Of a stretch of 64,000 nt of DNA, positions 10,841 through 21,115 are shown in pieces. The position numbers were made by a program, and so were the translations under genes. Below the pieces are notes generated by a model that was given only the letters and a program-made list of their open reading frames with translations, was not told the DNA's origin and made no database searches. The stretch covers positions 186,001-250,000 of the forward strand of contig JAAVLL010000003.1 of the NCBI GenBank assembly GCA_012103035.1. Reading direction: 5' to 3'. The stretch's first letter is position 1, and every line of letters begins with the position of its first letter. The DNA comes from Brucella oryzae (GTDB lineage: Bacteria > Pseudomonadota > Alphaproteobacteria > Rhizobiales > Rhizobiaceae).

Positions 10841-11996
10841 ATGCCTGACACAGTCCATCCATCCTCAGCACCAGCCCCTATCCGCATACACCTTGGCGCC
10901 ATTTTCGTCTCATTGGAACTGTCAAAATCAACCTGGCTGGTAACAGCGCTGTCCCCTGGCAGGAAAAGATGGCACGCCACTCGGTTCCGGGGCGATCTGG
11001 CGGCACTGTTGCAGTGCTTTGGGAAACTACGGAAAAGGCCGAGAAGCGCGAAGGCCAGCTCTATCCAGTGGTGGTCATCCAGGAAGCGGGGCTGGACGGG
11101 TTCTGGATTCATCGTGCATTGGAAGCCGAGGCATGGATTACGAGCCATGTTGTCGATGCGGCCTCGATAGCCGTGTCACGACGTCATCGCCGTGCCAAGA
11201 CTGACAGGGTCGATGGCGAGATGCTGATCCGTGCGCTGATGGCTCATATCCGAGGTGAACCGCGGGTTTGTTCGATGGTCCGAGTTCCGTCGCTCGCCGA
11301 CGAAGATCAGCGCCGGATCGGCCGGGAGCGCGAAATTTTGGTAGCGGAGCGCATCCAGCATACCAACCGGATCAAGGGATTATGCTTCAACGTTGGCATC
11401 CGCGATTACAAACCGTTGCATCGGGACAGGCGTCAACACCTTGAAGACTTGTGCACCGGCGATGGTCAGCCGTTGCCGCGCCATCTCAAGGCGCAAATCA
11501 GCCGCGAGCTGGACCGCCTGGAGCTCCTGATCGCGCAAATCAAGGCGATTGAAGCCGAACGCGACGCCCTCATGGAGCAGGCAAAAGAAAATGATCCCAG
11601 GACGCTACTTTTGGCTCTTAACGGATTGGTCCCGAATTCGCCAATGTTCTTGCAAATGAAGGCTTGTTCCGGGATTTCAACAATCGACGACAAGTCGCTG
11701 CCTATGCAGGTCTGGCTGCCAGTCCCTGGAAAAGCGGCTCGATCGATCATGAGCAGGGCGTGTCCAAATCGGGAAACCCGTGGCTGCGTAAGACGATGGT
11801 CCAGCTCTCCTGGCTCTGGCTGCGCTATCAGCCGGACTCCCAATTAGCATGCTGGTTCCAGCAACGGGTCAGCCAGAATGGAGGCCGTGGCAAGAAGGTT
11901 GCGATTATCGCACTTGCTCGCAAACTTCTCGTCGCTTTGTGGAAATTTGCCACGCGCGGTGTCGTGATCGAAGGCGCTGCGATGTCGCACGCCTGA
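10841..11996 (+). mobile_element. IS110-family transposase (DEDD recombinase), frame-broken
   Basis: The N-terminal RuvC-like DEDD domain starts HLGAIFVSLELSKSTWLVTA, with the metal-site Asp/Glu region continuing through VVVIQEAGLDGFWIHRALEA and the RRAKTDRVDGEMLIRAL motif. The C-terminal Transposase_20 part reads FRDFNNRRQVAAYAGLAASP with the serine/Gly-Asn block GVSKSGNPWLRKTMVQLSWL. Frame changes lie near 10965 and 11660. Normal family length is about 340-390 residues and the reconstruction fits. The copy appears nearly complete. Confidence 0.85.
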
Positions 11997-12341
11997 TCAT
12001 CCCCTATCACCCTTTTCTTATCCTCGGAGCCTGATCACGCTCCGACGGATCTCGGTAGTATGGACCGAAGCTCGACATGGCTTAAAATGCCGGTGCAAAG
12101 AATGGTTTCCTTCTCCCGACCCCGACCCGCCTAATGCGGGATCATGGTGCAGCCGCTTCAAACGGCGACCGCATGTAAGTTTGTACAGGTTCAGTTATGG
12201 GCCGGTATTCAATTAACGGGTTCGGACCCAAGATCAGATGCACGACAACATGAGGCCATATTAAAATGCACCTTGACTTTAATATCTTCATGTAAGTCGA
12301 GCTCAGGATGAATCAGAACGAACATAGTGGAGAATAGGAAA
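11997..12341. other. Non-coding region downstream of IS110
   Basis: No gene is evident. Short inverted segments occur (for example around 12110-12145, ccgacccgcctaatgcggg), and this region probably contains the right boundary of the IS110 element. The other interval where a guide RNA could lie is 10533-10840. Confidence 0.35.
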
Positions 12342-12796
12342 TTGTACCAGGCTGAGATTCGTAAGGCTACGCTTTCCGACGTACCGGAAATCAAAATATT
12401 GTTCAGGATGCTTACGCACCATATACTGAACGAATAGGTCGCAAACCTGCACCCATGACTGACGATTACGCGAAACTTATAGAGGACGGAACGGCCTGGG
12501 TGCTTGCTGCGGGTGGCAGCGTTGTAGGCTTGATTGTTCTGCTTATCGAAACCGATCATGTTCTTGTCAATAACGTAGCCGTGGCAAAAACCTATCAAGG
12601 CCATGGCTTCGGCAGAAAGTTGCTGGACTATGCGGACGTATACGCCCGAGAAAACGGCCTGAGTGAACTGCGCCTTTATACAAACGAGTTGATGCACGAA
12701 AATCTGGTGATCTACCCCAAGCTCGGCTGGCAGGAATATAACCGAGCGGAACAGGACGGGTTCCGCCGTGTGTTCATGCGCAAGGCACTCTGTTGA
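12342..12796 (+). CDS. GNAT-family N-acetyltransferase, one frame break
   Basis: About 151 residues from a TTG start (YQAEIRKATLSDVPEI) preceded by GGAG at 12329. The frame slips near 12395, after which KPAPMTDDYAKLIEDG leads into the GNAT core: VLVNNVAVAKTYQGHGFGRK with the acetyl-CoA pyrophosphate loop (Q-G-H-G-F-G-R) and LRLYTNELMHENLVIYPKLG. The C-terminus EYNRAEQDGFRRVFMRKAL is typical of small GNATs of unknown substrate. It lies between the IS110 element and the trbB relic, perhaps as cargo. Confidence 0.8.
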
Positions 12797-12950
12797 GCAA
12801 TTCTGCTTGGCTCGTTCACCCAATTTGCCGCCGGTCCCCGCTCATGCTCGCACTCGCGTAAATACTTGTTAAAGCCGCCAATTTCGAGCTTTCTTAATTG
12901 ACCCAGATGCGGGGAGTGTCTGTCGGGCCCCGCGAGAAATCGGAGCCGAC

Positions 12951-13500
12951 GTGAACTCACACCACCAAAACCGGGAGCGATTGCACGCGGCCCGCGGATG
13001 CTGCGCACCGCGCTTGGGCGTCTGTCGCCCGGTATCTGGAAGACGCAAATATCGTCGAGATAATGCTGAACCCGGACGGCCGCATCCGGACAGATTGAAC
13101 ATATCGCCTTTCCGAGGTCTGGCCGATGCAAGCAAGCGGCTATCCCTGAATACGGAGAGTGCATCATCCGCCTCATCGCCCACGATGTCGGGGCAGAGGT
13201 TCATACCCGATCGCCATGCGTCTCGGCCGGGCTGCCGGAGAGCGGGAGCCTTTAAAGGTCCTATTGCCGCTTGGCGTCGCCGCGCCCCTCTTCGCTATCC
13301 GCAAGCCGGCCGTCGTGGTGTTCACTCTCGACGCCTATGTGGCGATCAGCGTCATGTCCGCCGATCAGCCCCAAACGCTGCGCGACGCCTTAGCTTCACG
13401 GACCAATATTCTCGTCGCGGACGGCCCCGCACGGGAGATAAACCTCGACCAATGCGCTGCTCGTCGAGGTGGCGACGACGCAGGATCGCGTCGGAGCTGA
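12951..13500 (+). pseudogene. trbB: trbB relic (conjugative type IV secretion ATPase), truncated and degenerate
   Basis: Frame-switching reads recover TrbB: a GTG start with NSHHQNRERLHAARG, MLRTALG, EDANIVEIMLNPDGRIRTD, ECIIRLIAHDVGAEVHTRSP, then LPLGVAAPLFAIRKPAVVVF, TLDAYVAISVMSADQPQTLR and TNILVADG. The Walker A region that should follow is corrupted by substitutions as well as indels, and the ATPase C-terminal half is absent. At least three frame changes are needed. This is true decay, and it ties the 1.7-4 kb tra relics to a former trb-type conjugative element. Confidence 0.7.
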
Positions 13501-13586
13501 AATCAAAACGTCTGGGTGGAATGACCGTCGGCTTCGTTCATTTTTTGAGAAAGGACCCGTTCCCGCAAATGCCTGCTATGCACTTA

Positions 13587-13604
13587 ATTCTCGTATACTG
13601 GAAT
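13587..13604. promoter_or_regulatory. Palindromic operator candidate, site 1 (ATTC-N2-GTATAC-N2-GAAT)
   Basis: ATTCTCGTATACTGGAAT is an imperfect 18-bp palindrome, 184 bp upstream of the first gene of the sugar operon. Seventeen bases (13590-13606) recur identically at 21016-21032, upstream of the aldehyde dehydrogenase and next to the divergent IclR/PBP regulator. A shared operator is the natural reading. Confidence 0.6.
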
Positions 13605-13787
13605 ATTTATGACGCTTCTAATAGACAGGATAATCTCGCGTTTGCTACCTACTATTCAGTAGGAAAAACGAAAGAAGTTCCAGGAGGGGCGTTCTGGGCC
13701 GATTAAGAAAAGTGTCCATGAGGATGCGTTTTCGCGGCTTCGAGACCCGTCAACGGGGCTTGCGCGATTACAGAGGAGAATATCGCA

Positions 13788-14946
13788 GTGAAAACGAAAC
13801 GTATCGGCATCATAATGCATGGTGTTACGGGTCGGATGGGCATGAACCAGCACCTGATCCGTTCGGTTCTGGCTATCCGCAATCAGGGTGGTATCGCGCT
13901 TGCAGACGGCTCCCAACTGATGCCGGACCCGATCATCGTTGGTCGTAACGCTTCAAAAGTCGCAACACTTGCCCGTAAACTTGGTGTAGAGCGCGTGAGC
14001 GATGACATCGACGCGGCACTCGCCAATCCAGACGACACGATTTTCTTTGATGCGGCATCAACACAGCTTCGTCAGGTTTGCTGCGCAAAGCAATTGATGC
14101 AGGCAAGCATGTTTATTCAGAAAAGCCAGTTTCAGAAGGCTTGGAAGATGCTATCGCCATTGCGCGCTATGCGAAAGAAAAGAGCGTTAAAATGGTATCG
14201 TGCATGACAAGCTCGATCTTCCGGGCCTACGCAAGTTGAAGCGGTTGCGCGAATCCGGTTTCTTCGGTCGCATTCTGAGCGTTAAGGGCGAATTCGGCTA
14301 TTGGGTGTTCGAAGGTGACTGGATGCCTGCGCAACGGCCGTCATGGAACTATCGCGCCGAAGAAGGTGGTGGGATGATTTCGGATATGCTGTGCCATTGG
14401 CGCTATGTGCTGGACAATGTCGTAGCGCCCGTCAAGTCCGTTTCCTGCCTTGCTGCAACCCATATTCCGGAACGTGTGGATGAGCAGGGCCGTCGCTATA
14501 AGGCAACCGCAGACGACGCCGCCTATGCGAGCTTCCTGCTGGATGGGCCGGATGGTGATATTGTTGCGCATATCAATTCGAGCTGGTGCACCCGCGTTTA
14601 TCGTGATGACCTTGTGACTTTCCAGATTGACGGCACACATGGTTCGGCCATTGCTGGTTTGCATTCATGCAAGTCGCAGCATCGCGTTAACACGCCGAAA
14701 CCAGTTTGGAACCCGGACGAGCCGCAGACGATAGACTTCCAGAAGGGCTGGGAAGAAGTGCCCGACAATCAGATATTCGACAATGGTTTCAAGGTGCAGT
14801 GGGAGCAGTTTCTGCGTCACGTAGCGGAAGATGCGCCATGGCATTACACGCTGCTCGAAGGTGCCAAGGGCGTACAGCTTGCCGAAGCCGGGTATCAAAG
14901 CTCACGGGAACGCCGCTGGGTCGATCTCCAGCCGATTGAGGTCTAG
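13788..14946 (+). CDS. Gfo/Idh/MocA-family oxidoreductase, frame-broken
   Basis: An NAD(P)-dependent sugar or cyclitol dehydrogenase. The Rossmann start KTKRIGIIMHGVTGRMGMNQ is followed by PDDTIFFDAASTQLR; after a break near 14065 the conserved lysine motif reads AIDAGKHVYSEKPVS. A second break near 14190 leads into the C-terminal sheet domain: GRILSVKGEFGYWVFEGDW, EEGGGMISDMLCHWRYVLDN. GTG 13788 is chosen for GAGGAG ten bases upstream. It is the first gene of the operon; the next start is three bases after its stop. The substrate is unknown. Confidence 0.85.
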
Positions 14947-14949
14947 TCC

Positions 14950-16108
14950 ATGCTGAACAATAATGCGACATTAATGTTGCCCGATAAAGACGGGCAGATA
15001 AAGCCTTTCACGATCAGCGCCGGTAGCGAGCTTGCTACGAGCGGTTCCTGGAACCGCACGGCCTATGCTGCCGCGCATGTTGTCATTGATCCGCTGGCGA
15101 ATCGTGATCCGTGGCTCAATGCAGCCATTGACTGGGACCGTACGCTGGCGTTTCGCGAACATTTGTGGTCGCTGGGTTTTGGCGTTGCGGAAGCAATGGA
15201 TACTGCCCAGCGTGGCATGGGGCTTGACTGGCCGACTTCGCTGGAACTTATCCAGCGCACTCAGGCTGCGGCTAATGCAGGCGGGCATCTGATTGCCAGC
15301 GGGCGGGGACCGATCATCTGATCGCGACATCAGCCACGACCATTGATGATGTTATTGCTGCTTATGAAGAACAGTGCGAAGCGGTGGAAGTCACTGGCTC
15401 GCGCGTGATCTTGATGGCATCTCGTGCGCTGGCCGCAGTGGCCAAGTCGCCGGATGATTACGCCCGCGTTTATGGCCGTGTCCTTTCGGGTCTTAACCAG
15501 CCAGCTATCCTGCATTGGCTTGGTGAGATGTTTGATCCGGCCCTTGCGGGCTACTGGGGCTCAAGCGATCACACAGCGGCGATGGATACATGCCTGAATG
15601 TGATTGAAGCGAACGCCAGCAAGGTTGATGGTATCAAGATTTCTCTGCTTTCGGCAGAGAAGGAAATTTCCATGCGCCGCCGTCTGCCGGAAGGCGTGCG
15701 GATGTATACTGGTGATGACTTCAACTATCCTGAATTGATTGCAGGCGACGAGCAGGGTTATTCGCATGCGCTTTTAGGTATCTTCGACCCGATTGCTGAA
15801 GTGGCTGCACAGGCGTTATCTGCATTGGGAGAAGGGGATCATGAGCGTTACGATGCGGCTTTTGTGCCAACGGTCCGCTTTCGCGCCATATCTTCAAAGC
15901 ACCGACCCGTTTTTATAAAACCGGTGTCGTGTTCCTTGCCTATCTCAATAGCCACCAAGATCATTTCACAATGCTTGGTGGTCAGGAAAGTACACGCTCC
16001 ACACTGCATCTTGCAGACATTGTGCGGCTTGCCAGCGATGCTGGACTGTTTGCTGATCCAGAACAGGCGGCTGCACGTGCACGCTCAGTCTTCGCGACAC
16101 GGGGATAG
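14950..16108 (+). CDS. DUF993 family protein (DapA-like TIM barrel), frame-broken
   Basis: About 385 residues. The start LMLPDKDGQIKPFTIS and the segment WLNAAIDWDRTLAFREHLWS with MDTAQRGMGLDWPTSLELIQ are typical of DUF993, which resembles dihydrodipicolinate synthase-type aldolases. Breaks near 15305 and 15880 are followed by TSATTIDDVIAAYEEQCEAV and FYKTGVVFLAYLNSHQDHFT. The probable catalytic region includes SKVDGIKISLLSAEKE, where an aldolase-type Schiff-base lysine could lie. A retro-aldol step in sugar breakdown is inferred from its neighbours. Confidence 0.8.
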
Positions 16109-16117
16109 GGGTGTAAT

Positions 16118-16987
16118 ATGCTTCAGCGAGATATGCCGCCGGTCACTCGGCCTGTCATAGAGGAGGGCCTATCGCCAGACAGGCTCTCACTCAATACTGC
16201 CACGCTTCGTCCGCAATGGAATTTGCAGCAATGTGTTGATGGTTGCTTGCGTTATGGTTTTGGCGGGATTGCGCCTTGGCGCGATAAGATTCACGAAATC
16301 GGTCTTGATAATGCGGCGCGCATTATTCGCGAGAGCGGACTGCGGGTTTCTGGCCTTTGCCGGGGTGGCTGGTATACTGCGCAAGGCGCACTGACTGATA
16401 GCGTGATCGCTGATAACAAACGTGCCGTCGATGAAGCCGTTGCAATCAACGCTGATTGTCTTGTGATGGTAGTCGGAGGGCTTGCAGAAGGCTCCAAGGA
16501 TATTGCTGCTTCTCGCGATATTGTCTCGGAAGGTTTAGCACGTACGTTAGAATATGCTCGCACTGTCGATATGCCCATTGCTATCGAGCCTCTACACCCG
16601 ATGTATGCAGCGGATAGAGCTTGCGTAAATACCGTCAAACAGGCACTTGATATTTGCGATGCGCTTGGTAACGGTATCGGAGTTGCCGTCGATGTTTATC
16701 ATGTCTGGTGGGACCCGGGATTGCTGCCACAGCTTAAACGCGCGGGTAAAGAACGTCTCCTTGCATTCCATCTTTGCGACTGGCTGGTCCCAACGCGTGA
16801 CTTGTTGACAGATCGCGGCATGATGGGCGACGGCGTGATTGATCTGCGCGGATTACGAGCCGCAGTTGAAGCAGAAGGTTTCGATGCCCTCAATGAAATC
16901 GAGATATTCTCTGAATTGAATTGGTGGAAACGCGAGGCCGATGATGTGATGCAGATTATTGCAGATCGCGCGCGTGCCTGTTGCTAA
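16118..16987 (+). CDS. Sugar phosphate isomerase/epimerase (xylose-isomerase-like TIM barrel)
   Basis: One of the few intact genes of this operon (289 residues). It has the AP-endonuclease-2/xylose-isomerase fold: SLNTATLRPQWNLQQCVDGC, FGGIAPWRDKIHEIG, metal-ligand strands IAIEPLHPMYAADRACVNTV and IGVAVDVYHVWWDPG, then LLAFHLCDWLVP with MMGDGVIDLRGLRAAVEAEG and ALNEIEIFSELNWW. The conserved Glu, Asp-His and terminal Glu positions are present. It is expected to isomerise or epimerise a keto-sugar intermediate. It starts ten bases after the DUF993 stop. Confidence 0.85.
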   Translation: MLQRDMPPVTRPVIEEGLSPDRLSLNTATLRPQWNLQQCVDGCLRYGFGGIAPWRDKIHEIGLDNAARIIRESGLRVSGLCRGGWYTAQGALTDSVIADNKRAVDEAVAINADCLVMVVGGLAEGSKDIAASRDIVSEGLARTLEYARTVDMPIAIEPLHPMYAADRACVNTVKQALDICDALGNGIGVAVDVYHVWWDPGLLPQLKRAGKERLLAFHLCDWLVPTRDLLTDRGMMGDGVIDLRGLRAAVEAEGFDALNEIEIFSELNWWKREADDVMQIIADRARACC

Positions 16988-17052
16988 AACCTGTCGTGGG
17001 AAGTGCAAATTGCTTTCTTTCGAAAGATTTACGGAGAGGAGTTAATATAGGT

Positions 17053-18317
17053 TTGAATCCGACGGTCTTACTGCATGATATGCTGAATGCGGCTCTAGCT
17101 GCAGCTGATCCCGCGCCGGGGTTAAAAGCGTCGTTGCCACCGCGTCCGAATGGGCGCGTTGTGGTCGTTGAGCTGGCAAGGCAAGTGCTCGGATGGCCCA
17201 AGCTTTGGAAGAATTCTGGGGCCCATGTGAGGGATAGTTGCCGTACCGCGTGGCACCGTGCTTTCTACACAAACCATTCGCCTCGTCGAAACATCTCATC
17301 CGGTTCCGGATGCGACGAGCTTGCAAGTAGCTCAAGAGATCATGGCGCTGCCTTCATCTTTGCAGGCTGGTGACACGCTGGTTGCACTGATTTCCGGTGG
17401 CGGTTCTGCGCTTTTGTCTTTGCCCTGCGCGGGCCTTAGCCTTGAAGAGAAGCAGGAAATCAACTGTGCGCTTTTGATGTCTGGTGCACCTATCCATGAG
17501 ATGAACCTCGTGCGTCAGCAGTTTTCCGACATCAAAGGCGGCAAGCTTGCGGCGGCGGCTGGTGCTGCCGATGTGCTGACCTATCTGGTTAGCGACATTC
17601 CGGGTGATGATCCGTCCTTGATTGCGTCTGGACCCACAATTGAAACCCGTAGCGATCCTCTCGCGGCACGGGATGTGATTAATCGTCATGCGATGGTTTT
17701 ACCGCCGAAAGCTCTCGCTTTGCTTGATGCGGAAATTGCGAAATCGGCAACGGAACGGAACGAGCCGCAGCAATATGGGCGGCGTATTGTAAAGATTGTT
17801 ACCTCACCGCAAGCAGCACTTGAAGCGGCGGCTGAAGTTGCACGGCGTGCTGGCGTTATGCCTTGTGTCCTGGGCGATGCAATTGAAGGAGAAGCGCGTG
17901 AGGTTGGGCGTGTCATGGCGGCTATCGCGCTGCAAACCGTGCGCCATAGTCAACCGTTTGCGGCTCCCGTTGCTTATATTTCCGGCGGCGAAACGACTGT
18001 TACCGTCAAGGGGAATCCAGGCAAAGGCGGCCGGTGTAGCGAATATCTTCTCAGCTTTGCACTTGCGGCCAATGGCCAGAGCCAGATTTCTGCGATTGCT
18101 TGCGATACCGATGGGCGCGATGGTTCGGAGCATAATGCCGGTGCGATCTGGCATGGGGCCGAGCCATTGGATACGAAACTGGCGCGTATAGCACTAGACG
18201 CGCATGATGCTTGGAGCTTTTGACAAACATGGCGGATTGGTCGATACGGGCCCAACGCACACAAATGTGAATGATTTTCGGGTTACGCTGGTGCTTGGCA
18301 AAGCGCCGGTCACATAG
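17053..18317 (+). CDS. Glycerate 2-kinase / hydroxypyruvate reductase-type protein (TtuD, MOFRL), frame-broken
   Basis: About 420 residues. It starts near LNPTVLLHDMLNAALAAADP. The glycine-rich block near 17165-17250 is scrambled by two frame changes, then ETSHPVPDATSLQVAQEIMA continues intact through LISGGGSALLSLPC, the DIKGGKLAAAA block and the MOFRL motif AISACDTDGRDGSEHNAGA-like (17.97-18.14 kb). The last 30 residues (KHGGLVDTGPTHTNVNDFRV) follow a change near 18220. It makes 2-phosphoglycerate, the expected outlet of the pathway. TTG 17053 follows GGAGAGGAG; the true start could differ. Confidence 0.85.
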
Positions 18318-18328
18318 AAAAGGCTTTA

Positions 18329-18987
18329 ATGGGGGCGATGGAAGCACAAACACCGAAACCACCGCGCAAGCGCGACGCTGCCGATAGCAAGCGACGTATT
18401 TTGCGCGCAGCCTTGAATGAATTCGCAACACACGGTTTCGCGGGCGCCCGCGTGGACCGCATTGCAGAAGAGGCTGAAGTCAGCAAACCGATGATCTATG
18501 ATTATTTTGGCGATAAGAACGCCCTCTATGCGGCGGCTCTGCGTGAAGCTTATGTCAAAATCCGTGAAGCGGAAAAGAAGCTGAGCCTTGATAAGCTTTC
18601 GCCAGATGATGCAGTGCGGGAGCTGGTGCGGTTCACTATGAACCATTTTCGGCGCAATCCTTGGTTCATTTCGATGCTAACGATTGAAAATATGCAGGGA
18701 GGTAAAACAATCCGAACGATGTCGGACATGCCCCGTATCCAGTCAGTTCTGGTTGATCGCGTCAGCGAATTGCTGGAGCGCGGTAAGCAATCCGGCGACT
18801 TTCGCAAAAAATGAACCCGCGCGATTTTTACGTCTTCGTGGCGTCGCTTTGCTATTTTCCGATTTCCAATACCCATACGTTGCGTGCAGTGTTTGGCTTA
18901 CCGATTGATAATGATTGGCTAGACCGTCGGTGCGAAGAGGCATCAGAAATGCTACTGAGCTATCTCAAGCGGGATGTGTGTCGTTAG
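18329..18987 (+). CDS. TetR/AcrR-family transcriptional regulator, one frame break
   Basis: The N-terminal helix-turn-helix is clear: SKRRILRAALNEFATHGFAG, ARVDRIAEEAEVSKPMIYDY, FGDKNALYAAALREAY. The frame ends at 18811 inside a run of six A and continues in another frame (NPRDFYVFVASLCYF, IDNDWLDRRCEEASEMLLSY) to 18987, giving about 218 residues, the normal TetR length. ATG 18338 is an alternative start with GGGGGCG ahead of it. It is the last gene of the first unit, convergent with the IclR-like gene, and probably a local regulator. Confidence 0.85.
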
Positions 18988-19790
18988 ATTGAAAATTGAG
19001 TTTCGCTGTAGAGTAGCTCCTGAACCTCGCGCAGATGCGCGAAGGCATGCTCTTCATCTATTGAGCCTGACTGTCGACTTAGCCCGATGACCAGTTCTGT
19101 ATTTACTCCAGATGCTGAGCTACGGCATATCGGGATCATCACAAAACTTGTTTGGCTACTGGCGCCGATCATATCCGCTTCCGGGCGGCTTTGTGTTTTA
19201 AATGGCTCGTCAGTCAGAACAGTACTGCGGCGCAACTCCATTGCAAAAGTCTTAAAGGGCGTAAAACGCACACAATTGTAGTTGAACCCTACAAGCCATG
19301 GACCGATTTGCAGGTCAGCACCTAAAACGCCTGCAAAGCTCGTCTCGCCAGTCTGATCTCGCAGATAACGCACGAGTGCCAGAAGACGGTGCGCATCGAT
19401 ATCGATACACTGTGCTGTGAGTCCGATCTGTTGTGGAACTTTCCCCACCAGCAAATGCCCGTCTTCACTACGTATCAACCATGAAAGTCGTTCCAATTCG
19501 TTGATAGCCTCATAAGTCGAGCTAAGAGGCATATTGAGTGCGCGCGCTGTTTCATAGGCGGTGACGATCGGGCGCTCTGCTACAAGTGTCATGATATCGA
19601 CAAGCCGTCGCGACGAATCCGTATAGGATTTGCTGACTGCTATTTCCGTGGATGGTTCTGCACGTCGTTTTGAATCCTTAGGCTCTGATCGCGAGCTACG
19701 CGCACGGCCAGCAGCATGAACGAGTATCGGCCGCATGCCAATCGACTTTTCTTTCTGCATGAAGATCGGCGCGGACAGATTCCGTCTCAT
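18984..19790 (-). CDS. IclR-like winged-helix transcriptional regulator
   Basis: An intact 268-residue frame. A basic leader (RARSSRSEPKDSKRRAEP) precedes a winged helix (RRLVDIMTLVAERPIVTAYE, TARALNMPLSSTYEAINELE) of the IclR type; the remainder (LLALVRYLRDQTGETSFAG, FNYNCVRFTPFKTFAMEL) resembles an IclR/GAF-like effector domain but is weakly conserved. Starts at 19760 or 19736 would reduce the 95-bp overlap with the upstream regulator gene. It lies in the same direction as that gene and is probably co-transcribed. Confidence 0.65.
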   Translation of the reverse strand: MRRNLSAPIFMQKEKSIGMRPILVHAAGRARSSRSEPKDSKRRAEPSTEIAVSKSYTDSSRRLVDIMTLVAERPIVTAYETARALNMPLSSTYEAINELERLSWLIRSEDGHLLVGKVPQQIGLTAQCIDIDAHRLLALVRYLRDQTGETSFAGVLGADLQIGPWLVGFNYNCVRFTPFKTFAMELRRSTVLTDEPFKTQSRPEADMIGASSQTSFVMIPICRSSASGVNTELVIGLSRQSGSIDEEHAFAHLREVQELLYSETQFSI

Positions 19791-20977
19791 GTCCGCGTGT
19801 CACGATGATCTGTAAATCTGCCTCCATGAGCCAAGGCACTTGTCGACCTGCGAGAATATCAAGCCCGGTCTGAAAGCTGATAGAGCCCATCGCCGCCGGA
19901 TAGTCCAGGCCGCATAAAGGTACCTTTTCCGTGACAGCCATCTTGTACATCAAGTTCATCTCGCCGCCAGTATGAGCGGGGATTTCACCCGCTTAAAGCC
20001 TTTATCGCAAAATGCTTTGAGCGAACCGATGCCTTGTAGGCCAGAGTCACACCACACACCATCCGGTACGCGATTGTGGCTGAGATGATTTTCCATCACA
20101 TCATAGCCGCGCTCGGCCAGCCAATCGGTATATTCGATTGCTGTAATCCTGATATCTGGGAATTTTTCGAGCGTCGCGAGTGCTGCTTGCAGACGGATTG
20201 TGCACGGTGACGCGTCGCGCATACCGCACAGCATCACAATCTCGCCTCTGCCTTTGAGATGCTCGGCCAGCCATAAGGCACTGATGCGGCCGACAGTTTC
20301 ATCCGACGCAGTGACAAAAGAAACGAGATTGCTCGCATCGCCACACGCCCGGTCTACACCAACGATTGGAATACCCACAGCCGCCGTTTCTGCAATAGCT
20401 TTGCTCAAACCTTCGTGGCTTTCGTTCACCGCACTCACGATACAAAGATCGACACTTTCATCACGCATTTGCTTGAGATGAGCTATCTGCCTAGCTGGAT
20501 CATTTTGGGCATCGTATACAACCATACGTGAAACGACCTGGCTCTGGCGTTGCGAAGCCGCAATCAGACTTTGTTCTAGCGCACGCCGCCATGGGTGAGC
20601 GCGTGAGGCATTGGCAAAACCGAGGGTATACGGCGGTTCCTTTTATATTGCTTAGTGTCAATGAGTTTGAGCAATACCCCTTCAAGATGTGCTTTTCGAG
20701 GGGCAATGGAACTTTTGGAACTTGACGCCAGCAAGGCATTGCCAGTCGATCTGTTGGCGCGAAGCGGGGCATAAAGCAGACGGGCTGAATAGGGGCCAAG
20801 TTTCACCACTCCTCTTCCAGTGCGCGAAAGCAGACCTTCGGCTATCATATCGCTGATTATCTTGTAGCCAGAAGATGTGGGGATATGTGTACGCTCTAAA
20901 AGCGCATCAATGCGTTGTGACGCTTCTGCCGAGTTAAAGCTGCAGAGTATGGCGCTTATGCGTTCAAAGCTTTTCAC
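19696..20977 (-). CDS. Fused regulator: IclR-type winged helix + LacI/RbsB-type periplasmic-binding-protein domain
   Basis: The N-terminus FERISAILCSFNSAEASQRI, LLERTHIPTSSGYKIISDM and LSRTGRGVVKLGP is an IclR-like winged helix. After a break near 20640 the chain continues YTLGFANASRAHPWRRALEQ, the start of a type 1 sugar-binding domain: MVVYDAQNDPARQIAHLKQM, GIPIVGVDRACGDASNLVSF, YDVMENHLSHNRVPDGVWCD, and after another break near 19965 VPLCGLDYPAAMGSISFQTG. No signal peptide is present, so it acts in the cytoplasm as a one-component sugar sensor. It is divergent from the aldehyde dehydrogenase across the palindrome at 21013. Confidence 0.7.
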
Positions 20978-21012
20978 ATCGGACCTTATCGACCTAAGTA
21001 AATTACACCTCT

Positions 21013-21030
21013 TTTCTCGTATACTGGAAT
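21013..21030. promoter_or_regulatory. Palindromic operator candidate, site 2
   Basis: TTTCTCGTATACTGGAAT, in the 138-bp divergent region between the IclR/PBP regulator and the aldehyde dehydrogenase, matches site 1 (13587-13604) at 17 of 18 positions, with identity extending two bases further right. The position suits repression or activation of both units plus autoregulation. Confidence 0.65.
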
Positions 21031-21115
21031 ATCCTTGGCGTGAAAACTAGACAATGCACTTGGTCCACACATAAACTACCAACCAGTAGGATATTTGCTT
21101 CTGGGAGGAATGCAC

